Positions 25,501-37,622 of a stretch of 64,000 nt of DNA are shown here, piece by piece. Each line of letters begins with the position of its first letter. The first letter of the stretch is position 1. Made by a program: the position numbers and the translations under genes. A model generated the notes under the pieces. The model was not told where the DNA came from. It saw nothing but the letters and a program-made list of their open reading frames with translations, and did not search any database. The DNA is from Saccopteryx bilineata (taxonomy: Eukaryota; Chordata; Mammalia; Chiroptera; Emballonuridae): assembly GCF_036850765.1 (NCBI RefSeq), contig NC_089490.1, positions 240,553,442-240,617,441 on the forward strand, in the 5' to 3' direction.

Positions 25501-28064
25501 TGTCCCCAACCCCAGGCTGCCAGCACCGGAGACTTCCTCTTTGGCTGACCTCCAGTCTCCCTTTGTGTCCACACCAGCCCCTCACGGCCTCCGACCCCAG
25601 GGAGTCAAGGTGCATGCACTTTGTTCTGTGGGGCTCAGTGCCCCTGCAGTCGCCACTGCAGCTCACAGTTGTGTCTCCCTGTGCAGCCGGGTAGAGAAAG
25701 TCCTCTCCTCTGTGCAGAGCACGCCACCCCCTCACCCTTCCTTTCCCGGGATTCACAGAGCCACAGAATAGAAATAGGCTGAGCCGCCTACCTGGAGCCG
25801 AAATGAATCTCTCTGTAGCACCATAGGCAGGTAGGTGGGCGTTCTGTTCTCACACTCCTAGTGACAAAGAGCTCACTATCTAATTTTCCTGGAAAGTACT
25901 CATTGTTAGAAAGCCTGTTGAGCCCAGCTTCTGTCTCCAGAGAGGTTCCACCTGTGGGTCCAGCCTGCTGCCTGGATCCTCATGAACAATACCATTTGCC
26001 CTTCACCGACCCCCTCTCCCGTATTCGAGGTCAGGTCCCTGTCCATTTCTTCTCTCTGTCTTTTGTTTTGAATAAGACGATAGGAGGAGGAGCCAGACCT
26101 GCTCCCTGATTCCTGGGCCCCGTGCTGCCCAGCTCCCTACCTGGACCCCTCCATGCCTCTGATGTCTGCATCCGAGCACCTGGGCGAGTTTCCCTGGCCT
26201 GGCCGGCTCCCCGCCAGCTGCCTGGAAACCCCATGTGCGCAGCCAGTGGAGGGGAAGTGCACGCCACATGTTTCTCGTTGGCTCTGGCCGACCTCCTCCC
26301 ACAGCCTGTTTGGATTACCCAGATGTTTTTGATGTCCCCGAGCCTGCGACCTTGCCTCTCTGCACAGGAAGGGCCTGGGCTGGTGCAGGAGCCCTGGAAA
26401 CACTGGTCAGCCCTCAATGCCTACATAGCTGCTACCTCCCACACCTACCCTGCAGTGTCTGTCTCTCCTGGTGGCTGGGCCTCCTGTGGGAAGAGGAAAC
26501 CAGGGAGAGCCCTCCCCCCATTCATTCTGCCTGTTCCAGGTGCACAGGCCCCTGCAGAAATCACGTGCAGACAGGACAAGGCCCCGGGGACAGTTTCTGT
26601 CCCTAGCTGGAGGCTGAGGGAGGATCACAGTTGTGCCACGGTGTGCCAACACGGTCACGCTGTGAGCTAAGCGAGACCATGGCAGTGTGAGCCCAGAGCT
26701 GGCAGGGGGCTCATCTTTTATCTTTTATCAGCACAACAAGGGGGAGAAGGAGGACCTAACCGGCGCTCCCAGGCTCTCTAGCCCTTTCTGGTGTTGAGGT
26801 GGGGGCTGGGGTGCTCGGCTCAGCCCATCTGTGGTTCCAGGTTCAGCCCAAGGGCTTTGGCCGCAGCAGGTTCCAGGCCCTCGCTGCCAACGCCGTTCCT
26901 CACCGTTCATGTTGGATGTGCGGTCCTCCTCCAGCTCGGCTCTAGCCAAACCTCAGTGAGGTGGCCAGGGCCCAGCCCTGGCCTGAGCCATGGTCACATC
27001 TATTTTAGACATCGCAATGATACATCTCATGGCTGCGGAGCGGGCGGCCTCTCCACAGAGCCGTCTGATGTCTGGGCAGCAGTTCGGGTGCTGGGCGCCT
27101 TGGGGCGCCTGCCACTCCTGGGACTGGGACATGGGAGCCACAAGCAGGGGCCGATCCATGTGTACTGTGAACACTCAAGTCGCTGCTGGGGACCCCAGAA
27201 TGGTCGCGAGGGGTCTCCAGTGGGGCGTTGCCCTTGGTTGGGGTCTGGCCTGGGAGGTGGGAGGATGTCATGAGCTTCAGGTATTTCTACGGACAGCCAG
27301 GCTCTACCTCTGCCCTTGGGCCTGGCAGTAAGATGGGGACTGTTGAGAGAAAGACTCCGGGAGGCATTGGGTTTTAGGGTGGGGTGTACTACACACAGAC
27401 ATGAACCCCAAGAGCTGACTGAGGCTGGGCGTCAGGGTGTACATCACATGGGGCAGTGCGTATAAACCCCGGTGCACTTGTGGGCTCCCAGCATATGTGC
27501 ACATGCTGAAGGTGTGTGTGCATGAGTGAGTGTGCACATGCACAGAGCTGGGCAAGTTCGAGGGAACCTGCAGTGTGGCCATGGTGGGACAGATTTCCCC
27601 AAATGGACCCCAGGCAGAGACTGTAGGGGTCCGGTTTCCCTGGCTCCTCTCCCAGAAAGCTCTGTGCATGCTGGCTTCTGCTCGGGCTCACAGAACAGCC
27701 CCCTTTGCCTCGATGACGTCCAAGAGCCCTGACCTTGCAGGGAAGCTGGCAGGCACCTAGGAGGTCCTGGCGTCTCCCGGTAGGATCCCTGAGCTGCCAT
27801 GGGGCTGAGGACTCCAACCCCTCCCAGCTGTAGTGCTGCCTCCTAGGAGCCCCGGGACCCAACCCTCCCAGGGGAGAGATGGCTGGGCCAGGGCACGCAA
27901 CACTGTAGGAGTAATAAGGGACCCGTGTCAATCACTTGGTGTATGAGAGGTTTTGTTCTTCTTCCTTATGTATTGTGAGTCACTTAACGCTCCCAATAAT
28001 CCTGCCATCCGGGTACTTGCAACTAAGAAAATTGAGGCCCTAAGTGATAGGAGAGCAGGTGAAG

Positions 28065-28202
28065 GCCCTGGCCAGGTAGCTCAGTTGGTTAGAGCGTCAT
28101 CCTGATACACACCAAGGTTGTGGGTTCAATGCCTGGTCAGGACACGTATAGGCAGTGATCAGTGAATGTACAATTAAGTGGAACAACAAATAAATGCTTC
28201 CA

Positions 28203-28240
<38 letters not shown>

Positions 28241-28305
28241 CTTCTCTCCTCTTCTCTCTGTTTCTGTAAAGTCAATCAATAAACTTAAAAAAATGTTTAA
28301 ATAGA
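28065..28305 (+). mobile_element. Bat tRNA-derived SINE with CT-rich tail
   Basis: The head reads gccctggccaggtagctcag followed by gttggttagagcg, and then a B-box-like ggttcaatgcc, as in tRNA-derived SINEs. The body aacaacaaataaatgcttcc leads into a long CT-rich tract and an AATAAA-containing end. Heads of this kind are abundant in bat genomes. Imperfect flanking repeats (caggtga on both sides) hint at the target duplication. It is not a functional tRNA gene. Confidence 0.88.
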
Positions 28306-29261
28306 ACAGGTGAGTGCAGAGCTGGGATTTGAACTTACCCCATGACACTTTGCATCCAGCAGCCTCCAGACCCCTTCCTCCCAAAGCCCAAGTTTGATTC
28401 CATTTAGTTCAGCCTCAGTTGGGGGACCAGCTGCCTGGCAGCCTCAGAGCAAGGAGCCCCCAAAGAGTGATGGTGCCCAGTGAAGGGTTGGAAGACTCAC
28501 CCTAAACCCAAATCTTCCTCCTCTGTCCTTGGGGCTGTTCCAGGCACCCCGCCCTGGGTGTTCTAGGAGCTCGGGTGCTTGGCCACAGAGGACTTGGTTT
28601 TATACTGCAATCTGTCTCCAGGAGGTACTGTCCTAGAGTTCAGGGGTTGCCACAGGGCGTGGAGGCTGCCCTTGTGTCTCAGCGTTTCTGTAGTTCCTCG
28701 ATGACGCCCAGGGCCTGGGTAGGGATGCAGTGTCCAGAGTTTGCTGCGGTGGTGCCTGCCCGGCCTCCCCATCAACCCGTCCCTGGCTTCAGTGCAGAGA
28801 AGACAAGATGTCCGTCTGGGGCAGGGGGACAGGCAGGCCAGGGCTGCCATGGTGGACGACAACACCCACAAGGTGGCCTTCCTCACCCCGAGGCAGGGCT
28901 CCGTCCGCTGCTGTCTGACACTTTGCCAGCTGGGTTTGCTTACAGCTCAGCAGGCTACGTGGAGAGGCTATCCCTGTTCCTGCTGCCACCACATGGGGCT
29001 TCCTGAGGCTCCCAGGAGTGCCAGGGCAAAGCCTCCCCAGCTTGGCACCTCAGCCTGGCCTGAGCTTTGGGGCCACCAGGGGCCTGGTTGCAGAGTGTGG
29101 GCCCCTAAAAGGAAGCACACAGCACCACCAACCACCCCCAAGACCCGAATCAAGGCCTCGTCCTCTGTAGACAGGTCAGAAACCTCACACTGAGGTCCCG
29201 TGAGGACCCGTGCACCATGTGACACTCACACACACGAGTCACTGGAGATTAGCAACAATGA

Positions 29262-29345
29262 TGACTAACAATTATTGAGTACTCACTGTTTGCGAGCCAA
29301 GCCGAGCTCTTGTTTGTATAAACCTCTTCCAGGCTCACAATGAGA
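29262..29345 (-). repeat. MIR SINE remnant (reverse orientation)
   Basis: The phrase acaattattgagtactcactg, followed by a degraded gtttgcgagccaagc, is the usual right end of a reversed MIR. Confidence 0.6.
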
Positions 29346-30994
29346 TATTATTCAGGGGTCACATGCAAGCTGCTTCACAGGCCTGCAGGCCACAGAGCTG
29401 GGGGAGTCCTGGGGGTCCCTGTTCGGCCATGGTTAACCCTGTGAGTGCTGGGCTGTGGGCCTCCCAGAGTCAGGGCCTGAGTGGCCAGGGTGTTGGTGAT
29501 AGAGGGGCCTGTTTCATAATTTTTAACAGCCAGCATGACCCCACTGGTGCTTCCCGTAGGGAGGTAGCATAATCAGCCAGATTTCTTTTCCCCGTCCACG
29601 TGGCGGAACGTGGATGCCCACAACTCTGTGCCCCTCTGTCCGTGAGACCGGACAGGCTTCCAGGGGAAGCGGGACCCTGACCCGTCACCAGGGCAGAGGA
29701 CAAGCACTGTCAAAACTTTTTAAGGTAATACGCTGGGGCCTCCTGGTTGCTCAGAGTGGACAGGAAGACACGCGCAGAAACAGTAGGAACACCACAGTTG
29801 AACTGTCATGATCGTGAACCAGGGCCCCTTCTGTTCGGGTTTTGACCCATTCAGGTCCTTTGCTCAAGCTGGTCCGTCCTTCCTAGGTCAGGTTATAGTC
29901 AATGTCCTCATTTCTGGGCAGGCATGGGGCCTCAGGCCTGGCCCAGAGGGCCTGTCTGTGACCCGTCCACCCCGAGGCCCCCACTCCAGCTCCTTCCATT
30001 GGCCAGCTGCCCCTCTGGGGGTCTTGGGAAGAACATCCCGGGGCTGAGGTGTGACATCCGCCTGGTGGCCGGTGATCGCACAGCTGGGAGGACATCTGGG
30101 GAGGAACAAGGCCAAGATGTCCTGGCTCCCTCTCTCATCTCAGGGGGGAACAGGTGCATGGCAGGGCGGATGCTGGCCCACTTTGCCAAAAGCTGAGGCC
30201 CAGGCCTGGGCCAGGGTGTCGCCTTCGGGGTGGGGTGGCCAACGGGGGAGGGGAGGAAAGAAGGAATTTACCACAGAAGCTCTAGCACTGGAGTCCTGCC
30301 ACATTCCCACACTCTGCCCAGAGATCGGGTTTCCTGCCGAAACGGTGATCTCTGTGCCACAATATTCAAGTCCCCAGCTTCTTAGACAAACTGCTGGCAG
30401 CGAGCAGTTCTGTCTTAAGTTGCCCCCTTACTCTCTCGGGGTCCTGGGAGGAAGGGCACAGATGACAGTGGTCAGATGCACACAGGCAGGGGTTCGATGG
30501 ACCTGAGGTCAAAGCCTGCCTCCAGACGAACGGGCTCTGAGATCCTGGCCTCTCCCTGTTGAAGTGTCATCTGCCGGCCAGCATGGCCCCCAAGGTGCAC
30601 TGAGCCATTGTGAGTTATGCTCGGAGGACAGAGGACAGCACCTGGCCCGGGAACGGCGCTCAGGGGATGACAGCTGGATATCATTATTTCATCGTTATCT
30701 GTCCACCCCTACTCTACAGGCTTGCAGGAGGAAAGGCATGGCCCCTGTCCTCGGGGAGCCTGCGTCAGACGTGGGAGACAGTCTCTGCCCTGCTTGCCCC
30801 CAGCCCATCCACCTCCCTCCCCCACAACCATCCTGTCATCTCTTTCTGGTGTCTTTGGGCCCTCTCTCTGTCGTCATGGCCCCTCATGTGTTCGCAGTCC
30901 TTCTCTGTGTGCCAAGAGTGTCCCCCAGAATGTCCATCCCCTCTCAAACCCGCCCAAACTGCAGACACAGAAATGAAGACACGACAGTGTATGC

Positions 30995-31317
30995 CAGGGG
31001 TCCCCAAACTACAGCCTGCGGGCTGCATGCAGCCCCCTGAGGCCATTTTTCCGCACTTCCGGAAGGGGCACCTCTTTCATTGGTGGTCAGTGAAAGGAGC
31101 ATAGTTCCCATTGAAATACTGGTCAGTTTGTTGATTTAAATTTACTTGTTCTTTATTTTAAATGTCGTATTTGTTCCCATTTTGTTTTTTTTTACTTTAA
31201 AATAAGATATGTGCATTGTGCATAGGGATTTGTTCATAGTTTTTTTTATAGTCCGGCCCTCCAACGGTCTGAGGGACAGTGTACTGACCCCCTGTGTAAA
31301 AAGTTTGGGGACCCCTG
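30995..31317. mobile_element. Non-autonomous hAT-type DNA transposon (323 bp)
   Basis: Perfect 16-bp terminal inverted repeats bound the element: CAGGGGTCCCCAAACT at the left and AGTTTGGGGACCCCTG at the right. The flanking 8-bp target duplication is gtgtatgc at 30987-30994 and gtgtaggc at 31318-31325 (7 of 8). The interior carries the gcgggctgcatgcagcc subterminal motif typical of this hAT group, and AT-rich filler with no transposase. The well preserved ends suggest a moderately young insertion. Confidence 0.95.
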
Positions 31318-32309
31318 GTGTAGGCGCTGCGGGCCCGGAATTTGCATTTGATTCAAAGGCACCAGCACCCTCCCTCCCCCATTTCTCCCCTCTAGGCCTC
31401 CCATTCCCAAAGTGCACCCCACCTCTTCCTTTGTCAGCTCAGGACACCCTCCCCTGGGTCTCCTCCTCCTCAAGGCTTCCTTGCCGTTTGTGTCTGTGTG
31501 ACATCCTCAGCTCCTGCCTCTGGGGGGCCAGCTCCACAGACCTTGCTTGGGTCCAGCCTGTTCTCTTCATGCCTCCAACACTGTCAGCTCCTGAGTTTGT
31601 GGTCAGGGGTCCAGCTGCTGGTGCAGAAATCAGGCGTCTGGGGGGGGGCTCACAGAGGTGAGGCCGTGCCCACCTGCTATCCCTGTTGGCCGTGGCTGTG
31701 TGTCAGAAGCCACCAAGTGCTGGATAACCTTAGAAAAGCGTCTTCTCTCTCCAGTCTCTGTCTCTGGAGGGAAGGGCCACAAGTGGTCAGGGAGAGGGTC
31801 TCCCTTCCTGAGGACAGTTGGGCCACTGTCGCTGCTCCCTTGGCGGATAGACAAGGAGAGGCACAACCAGGGGGCTGCTCAGAACCCCCTGCCTCTTTTC
31901 CTGCAGTCACACTGTTGGAGGGTCATCATTCAGAGGCCCAAAGGGCCCTGCATCTTGCCTCCCTGGCCTGGGACTGAAGCTGCCATGGTTCAGAGACTCC
32001 ACTGTCCAGCTCACAAACGCACGCACCTCTCATTCCCTGTGCCTGTGTAAAAGTTAAAAGAAAACGTGCCTTCTGGGGGCCTTGAGCTGCTCCCCATGAG
32101 ATTTTGGGGTGGCAGTTTCACACTCTGGCTTTTCTGGTCACACTTGACTACGACTGGTGTCCATTCGAGTCCCTGAACATGTGTGAGGACGTGAAGGAGC
32201 TCAGTGCATGGGCAGGTGATGCTGAGACCCTCTGGAGGGGCCCTAAGCCAATGGGGACAGGCACAGGCGACTCCCACCGCCTTCCCCCTTCCCCATCTGA
32301 TCCCTTTGT

Positions 32310-32335
32310 TCCCCCCCACACACACACACACCACC
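32310..32335. repeat. Short CA-rich microsatellite
   Basis: A ccccccacacacacacacaccacc run, interrupted, read directly. Confidence 0.8.
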
Positions 32336-33937
32336 ACCCTGCGGTCTGCCCTGTGGGAGGCCGGGGAGGCCAGCCCCCCTTCTTCTCTCTCCTCCCTCTT
32401 GCTTCTTGTACGTTTGGGGACTGCAAACTGACACTATCATCAGCCCTCGCCAGGCAAAATTGGAAGGGAATCTGTCCCCACACCCACTCTCATCTTCCCT
32501 CCTCCTCCCCCCCCAAAAAAAGGTCTCATATTATCTCAGGCAGCTCTGTGTGTAGGAAACACACGTCTGGGAGGAAAGACAGATGGGATGGGGGATGGGG
32601 GATGGGGTGTGAGCAACCGTCCTTCACATCCACCGAGAAGGCACTGGGAGAAATGATGGTGGCGGGAAGGACTGAGGTTGGACTTGGACAGCTGGTCGTG
32701 ATGACAGACGAGACCTCGCTGTCTACGCCTGTCCCTAGAGCTGTGATTCTCTGGGTCACTGCTGCTGGAGAGTGTCACCACCTGGGTAAGGGCAGAAGTG
32801 GGTTGCTGCCTGCCTCCAGGTGGGGAAGTCTTGTCTTGGTCTCGGCTCCCCAGTGCCCTGAGGTCGCGTGGGCCTGCGGATGTGAGGATTTGGGCATCCT
32901 AGGAGGCAGGTGTCAGCAGGAGCTATCAGCTGGCCAGTTACTTGCTGGCATTTTTCTGGATGGCCCCCAAAACAAGAGCCAAGAAGAGACCTGAGGGCAC
33001 CCAGCTCCATCTCCGTGCAGCCAGGCTCCTGGGCAGGGACCAGGGGCAGCTAGGAATCCAGCCCAGGGCCACAGCCTCAGCTGGAGTGGGGCTGAGCGAT
33101 GAGGAGCAAACCCTCCACTTTGTGCGTGGGGAAACTGAGGCCCAGAGGGGAAGAGGAACTTGCCTAGGGCTTCATGAGTGCTGGTCGGTGCTTTCCCCTG
33201 AAAGTTTAATCAGGTGACCCCCCTTTCGTATGCTTTAAAGTTACAACACCTCAACATCAGCAGGTCCCTGAAACATAGGAGTGAGCTAAACCCTGACCCC
33301 AGCCTGGCAGCTGTCTCCGCCTGGTGGGTGCTGTCCTCGCGGAGTAGGAATAAGGGGTGGGGCCCCAGGTAGCCTGCGGGACCTTGGGGAGCAGCAGCAG
33401 CGGCAGCCAAGTCCCCTGGTTAACAGATGCCCAAACCGGGGGCCACAAAGCTAAAGTCACCGAAGGTCACCCAACCCCTGAGTGCTAGGTGAGGCCCTGA
33501 CTCCAGGCCTCCCACCTTTGCTCCTGTCCTGTGACCCTTGTTTTAGGAGGTGAACCCAGGGAGGATGCTGCCCATCTGGCGGCACATCAACCAAGCCATG
33601 CTGGCCTGACCCCTGAATTTTTAACTGTATCTGCTGAAATTGTAGGGTCAAGTAATAAACACACCCCTCCTTTCCTGTGGCTTTTAAACCTCATAAATAT
33701 GCTTTTAAGAGTTGCTCCACATTTCTTCCCACCCACGGAGACTCACGTGGCCTTGCACTAAAACCCCGGGGGCCACTGGCTTGCCGTGGCTGTGGGCTGG
33801 CCGAGGAGACCTATTCAGACACCGGTCCTGCGAGCAGGGAGCTGCCATTCCCGTGGGGAGTGAGGCTGAGGCCCCACATGGTTCTAGGCCTGGTGGTCTC
33901 AGCCTAAGGCACGTAAAATCGGAGCATCCACATCATC

Positions 33938-34217
33938 CTCCCCTTGTGAGTTCCTGGGACTGAGGGACTGCCTCAGTTTCCCTCTGCAGAAAATGAGGAT
34001 GGGGTAGCTGGAGGTGGGGAGAGGGGTTCATGTCTACAGATGTCCAGCCCGCCACTCCGCACAGGCCCAGCAGGGTTTGGTGCTGCAACCCCAGAGGCAG
34101 GAGGCCTGTGGCCCCAGCCTTATCCCTCAGCAACCCCACTCCCCTCTCTGGTGGCTCTAGAAGGTGGGGTACTCATTTGGAGTGAGTCCTGCCCCAGCAC
34201 CCCCCCCCCCACCTCCC
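33938..34217 (+). repeat. Left arm of 280-bp inverted repeat
   Basis: This arm is the reverse complement of 34980-35257. Aligned by eye, the arms differ by one substitution (ctctGcag versus ctctAcag) and by a C-tract length difference (11 versus 9). The arm includes a MIR-like cctcagtttccctctgcag segment, so it is ordinary intron sequence rather than a transposon end. No target duplication is visible. Confidence 0.95.
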
Positions 34218-34979
34218 GCCTCTTCATGGCAGTTTTTAGGATGAAGTGTAATGTTTGCTTGTGGGCACAGGGTGTTGTGGGCAGAGGAGGGGCTGGCTCA
34301 GTCTTCACGCACTGCCTGGCTCTGGCTTCCTTTTTGCGGTCTCTTTGCCTGTGTGGTCCCTGTCCCGCGCCCCACAGGGCTCACTCATGTAGGGTGCGGC
34401 TGTGAGAGTCCCCTCTGGGAGCTGAGGTCCCAGAGTGACGGAGAGGACTGGAAATGGGTTAGTGTGGCCCCTGTTCACTGCCTGGAAGGCTGGGTAGTGC
34501 TGCTCTGAGGGCTGTCTGTGCCCGATGAGCCTGGGTCCTGCTCCCAACCCTGCCTGCCTCTTCCACACTCACTCCCTCCCTGCACCCACTCCCCGTGCAC
34601 CTCCTCAGCACCCGCAGTGTTGGTAACAACTACAGAACCCTCTGGTTTTCTAATAGCAGTGCCTTTTAAAAAGGTAGGCTCATCGCAACAGAACATAGCC
34701 CAGACTCATAACACTGAGCTCTGGAGTGACAGAGGTCAGTCCCTGTTCTGCACAGACCAGGGGCTGGTGACCACAGTGGTGACAACTGCTGGTGTGGGGG
34801 GTGGCAGTGATGCCAATGACGATGGTGATGGTCTCGGCGGTGGTGACGGTAAAAGTGAGAGACAAGAGGCCTCGGCTACCCCGATCTCCCCTCTTCCCTG
34901 AGAGCTTTCTCTCAGGACAGGACTAAGGGTTCATCCATGCTGAGGTCACACCCTAAGGCAGCGCACACCCTAAAGGTGG

Positions 34980-35257
34980 GGGAGGTGGGGGGGGGTGCTG
35001 GGGCAGGACTCACTCCAAATGAGTACCCCACCTTCTAGAGCCACCAGAGAGGGGAGTGGGGTTGCTGAGGGATAAGGCTGGGGCCACAGGCCTCCTGCCT
35101 CTGGGGTTGCAGCACCAAACCCTGCTGGGCCTGTGCGGAGTGGCGGGCTGGACATCTGTAGACATGAACCCCTCTCCCCACCTCCAGCTACCCCATCCTC
35201 ATTTTCTGTAGAGGGAAACTGAGGCAGTCCCTCAGTCCCAGGAACTCACAAGGGGAG
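34980..35257 (-). repeat. Right arm of 280-bp inverted repeat
   Basis: It mirrors 33938-34217 at over 99 percent identity across a 762-bp unique spacer. The right edge lies three bases before a perfect 13-bp hairpin at 35261-35291. The high identity implies recent origin, ongoing gene conversion or an assembly artefact. Confidence 0.95.
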
Positions 35258-35260
35258 TGA

Positions 35261-35291
35261 GTTTAAATGCACTAAAGCAGTGCATTTAAAC
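35261..35291. repeat. Perfect hairpin (13-bp stem, 5-nt loop)
   Basis: GTTTAAATGCACT at 35261-35273 pairs fully with AGTGCATTTAAAC at 35279-35291 around the loop aaagc. It abuts the right edge of the inverted duplication. Confidence 0.97.
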
Positions 35292-35534
35292 TTTTCTTGA
35301 TGCCTAATAGAAATATGCTCTCCAATCTGTAGACACATGCACAGACTCACGTGTTCTGTGAAGCAATACCATGCATGGTGTAAAGCGAGATTTTAATTGT
35401 TGCAAGCAACCCCCTGGACGGACTTCACGACCCACAGAGGGGTTGCAACTAGACTTGGAAAGGTCCTGGTCTGAAAGGACTGACCCGCTTCCCATGCTTG
35501 TGTGGGAATGCAGTGTTGGGACAGCTGATGCAAC

Positions 35535-35765
35535 GTTGGTTCGTGGAGTGTTTCCTCTGTGTCAGGTGCTCTGATCAGCCGGTTCCGGTTCCACGTGCTT
35601 CACGTTCGCGAGTCCGGCAAACACTCCGTGCCGCTCTCTGAGATGCATGCTGTCCTCATCCTCCATGTGTGACAGGCTGGAAACAGAGGCACAGAGACAT
35701 TGGGTCACTTGTCTCAGGTCACACAGCTAATAAAGTGGCAGAACCCAGACACCAGATGCTCAAGA
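35535..35765 (-). repeat. MIR SINE remnant (reverse orientation)
   Basis: The stretch contains gtgtcaggtgctctg, tgtcctcatcctcc, a gaaacagaggcacagagac segment, and ggtcacacagctaataaag, in reversed MIR order. Confidence 0.8.
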
Positions 35766-36119
35766 ACTTAGCTGTGCTGGCTGCCAGGAAGCCACAGAGA
35801 CAAAGTGGCCCTGTGGAGGATAGGGGGGCGTGACACATTAAGACAGCCAGCAGCTGGTGTCCCTGTACCCAGAGCCGAACTCAGGCCTTCTGGGAAGCAG
35901 CCCTGATTTGCCGGAAAGAACAGACTGGGCCCTGGGAACCCACAGCCCAGTAGATGCCCAGGTTTGTCTGTCCTGAGGCTACGTGCAGACTGACCGAGAT
36001 ACCAGGGGGCCAAAGCCCTTCTGGGGTGAGTGCTGGGCCCAAACGTGGAATGCTGCCCCCTGGCCAAAGGGCAAGCACGACCTTTCCAAGTAGAAAAAAA
36101 AAAACAAAAACCGACTCTA

Positions 36120-36443
36120 GTTTTTTTTTTGTTTTTTTTTTACAGAGACAGAGAGGGATAGATAGGGACAGACAGGAATGGAGAGAGATGAGAATCATCA
36201 ATCATCAGTTTTTCGTTGCGATACCTTAGTTGTTCATTGATTGCTTTCTCATGTGTGCCTTGACCGTGGGGCTTCAGCAGACCGAGTAACCCCTTGCTGG
36301 AGCCAGCGACCTTGGGTTCAAGCTGGTGGGATTTTGCTCAAACCAGATGAGCCTCGCTCAAGCTGGCGACCTCGGGGTCTCGAACCTGGGTCCTCCGAGT
36401 CCCAGTCCGACGCTATATCCACTGCGCCACCGCCTGGTCAGGC
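36120..36443 (-). mobile_element. Bat tRNA-derived SINE (second family), reverse orientation
   Basis: Read on the minus strand, the element starts gcctgaccaggcggtggcgc, followed by a tRNA-like head with agtggatatagcgtcgg and ggttcgagacc. A body with four gctgg/gagc-type blocks follows, ending in a ctgtctctgt and poly-A tail, which appears here as the poly-T at 36121-36142. The flanking target duplication is ccgactcta at 36111-36119 and ccgattcta at 36444-36452 (8 of 9). This composite SINE type is known to me from bat assemblies. Confidence 0.9.
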
Positions 36444-36915
36444 CCGATTCTAATTTTTTAAGAAAAAAAAATACTGCTGTTAATTTTATACGTAACACTT
36501 CCTGCATGCTAAAATAAACCGTGTGCTTAACCAAACCCTTTTGCTGTTTCTATATGAACGTATTCTTTTAGGTTCTGTGAGAAGGCAGCCAAAGCCCTGG
36601 AGATTCATTCCAGAGCACGGTGAGACTGCGTGCCAGGGTTGGGCACATTGCTTCCTAGCCGTGAGCCTTGCGTCTGTGGCATGTGGGCAGGCAGCCACAG
36701 ACAGCTGCGCAGGCGCACGGGAGCGGTGGTTCCCGAGGGAGGGGCGGCCATGGGAGGCGCACATGTCCATCGCATTTCTGCTGCCTTCTCCGGGGTGTGT
36801 AGTAGCGGGCAGGTGGCATTGCAGAGGCGAGCGCTGTTGTGAAGCTGTAATACGCGCATCTGTGATCCACAGGCTGGATCGCCCATCCCACGGATTGGGA
36901 ATCAACCTCCCAGCC

Positions 36916-36983
36916 CTCCTCCTCCTCCTCCTCCTCCTCCTCCTCCTCCTCCTCCTCCTCCTCCTCCTCCTCCTCCTTCTCCT
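36916..36983. repeat. CTC trinucleotide microsatellite
   Basis: About 22 copies of a cct/ctc unit with one ttc interruption near the right end. It reads as poly-Leu, poly-Ser or poly-Pro on + and poly-Arg/Glu/Gly on -. This explains the long frames on both strands here, none of which looks like a gene. Confidence 0.97.
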
Positions 36984-37572
36984 CACAACGGGGGATGCCA
37001 TGGCCACAGCCACTGGCCACACAGCCCAGCCCTCCACTTCCTCAGCTGAGTGCAACGCTGAAAGTCTAAGCAAGGGACTAGACCCTGTGCCTTCAGCCTC
37101 CAGCCTCCGCGTGGTTAGGTGGGGGACCCGGCAGGCGGAGGGCCCCAGAGAGGGCCGGATTTACTCCGCATGGTAAAACCGCAGGTGAATGCCAGCCCCA
37201 CCTGGGGCCTGGACAGGACTGTTGACCAGAAGTTGCATGAAGAGTGTCCACTGGGTCTGTAACTAGTGAAAAGTCATCCAGGAAGGGGGCTGCTAAAGCC
37301 TGATGGAGGTCAAGGGGGATTCTTCAGAGAGGGCCGGGCAGGGGAGAAGCAGCTTTGAGGAGGCATGCTGTGTGAGCATGGTGGCAGTGCCCTGGAGCGA
37401 GGACCCAGAAGGAAGAGGATGAGCCCTGGCTCCACTGTCCCCAACCACCACCACCACAGCCCCCAGCGCCCACCGCAGGCCAAGTGTCTGTCCTCTTGAG
37501 GTTTCCTGTGAGCCTTGCTCTACAGATGAGGTGCGAGGACCCTCTTTAGCTGTGGACACAGAGCCTGGTTAA

Positions 37573-37622
37573 GTTGCCATGGTAACCCTTTGGCTGATAG
37601 GGACTTCAGTTGCTATGGAAAC
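37573..37622. promoter_or_regulatory. Paired RFX X-box motifs
   Basis: GTTGCCATGGTAAC at 37573-37586 and GTTGCTATGGAAAC at 37609-37622 both fit the palindromic RFX X-box (GTTNCCATGGNAAC type), 36 bp apart in the same orientation. Binding is inferred from motif only. Confidence 0.6.

Noticed and set aside
26122..26670. 182-codon open frame
   Set aside because: No domain, no splice signals and no resemblance to a known protein.
32104..32994. 296-codon open frame in the large intron
   Set aside because: It is the longest purely intronic frame, but its residues track a CA microsatellite and C-rich tracts, competing frames exist on the other strand, and no domain or splice context is seen.
36486..37176. 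Poly-Leu (+) and poly-Arg (-) frames
   Set aside because: Both are produced by the CTC triplet repeat.
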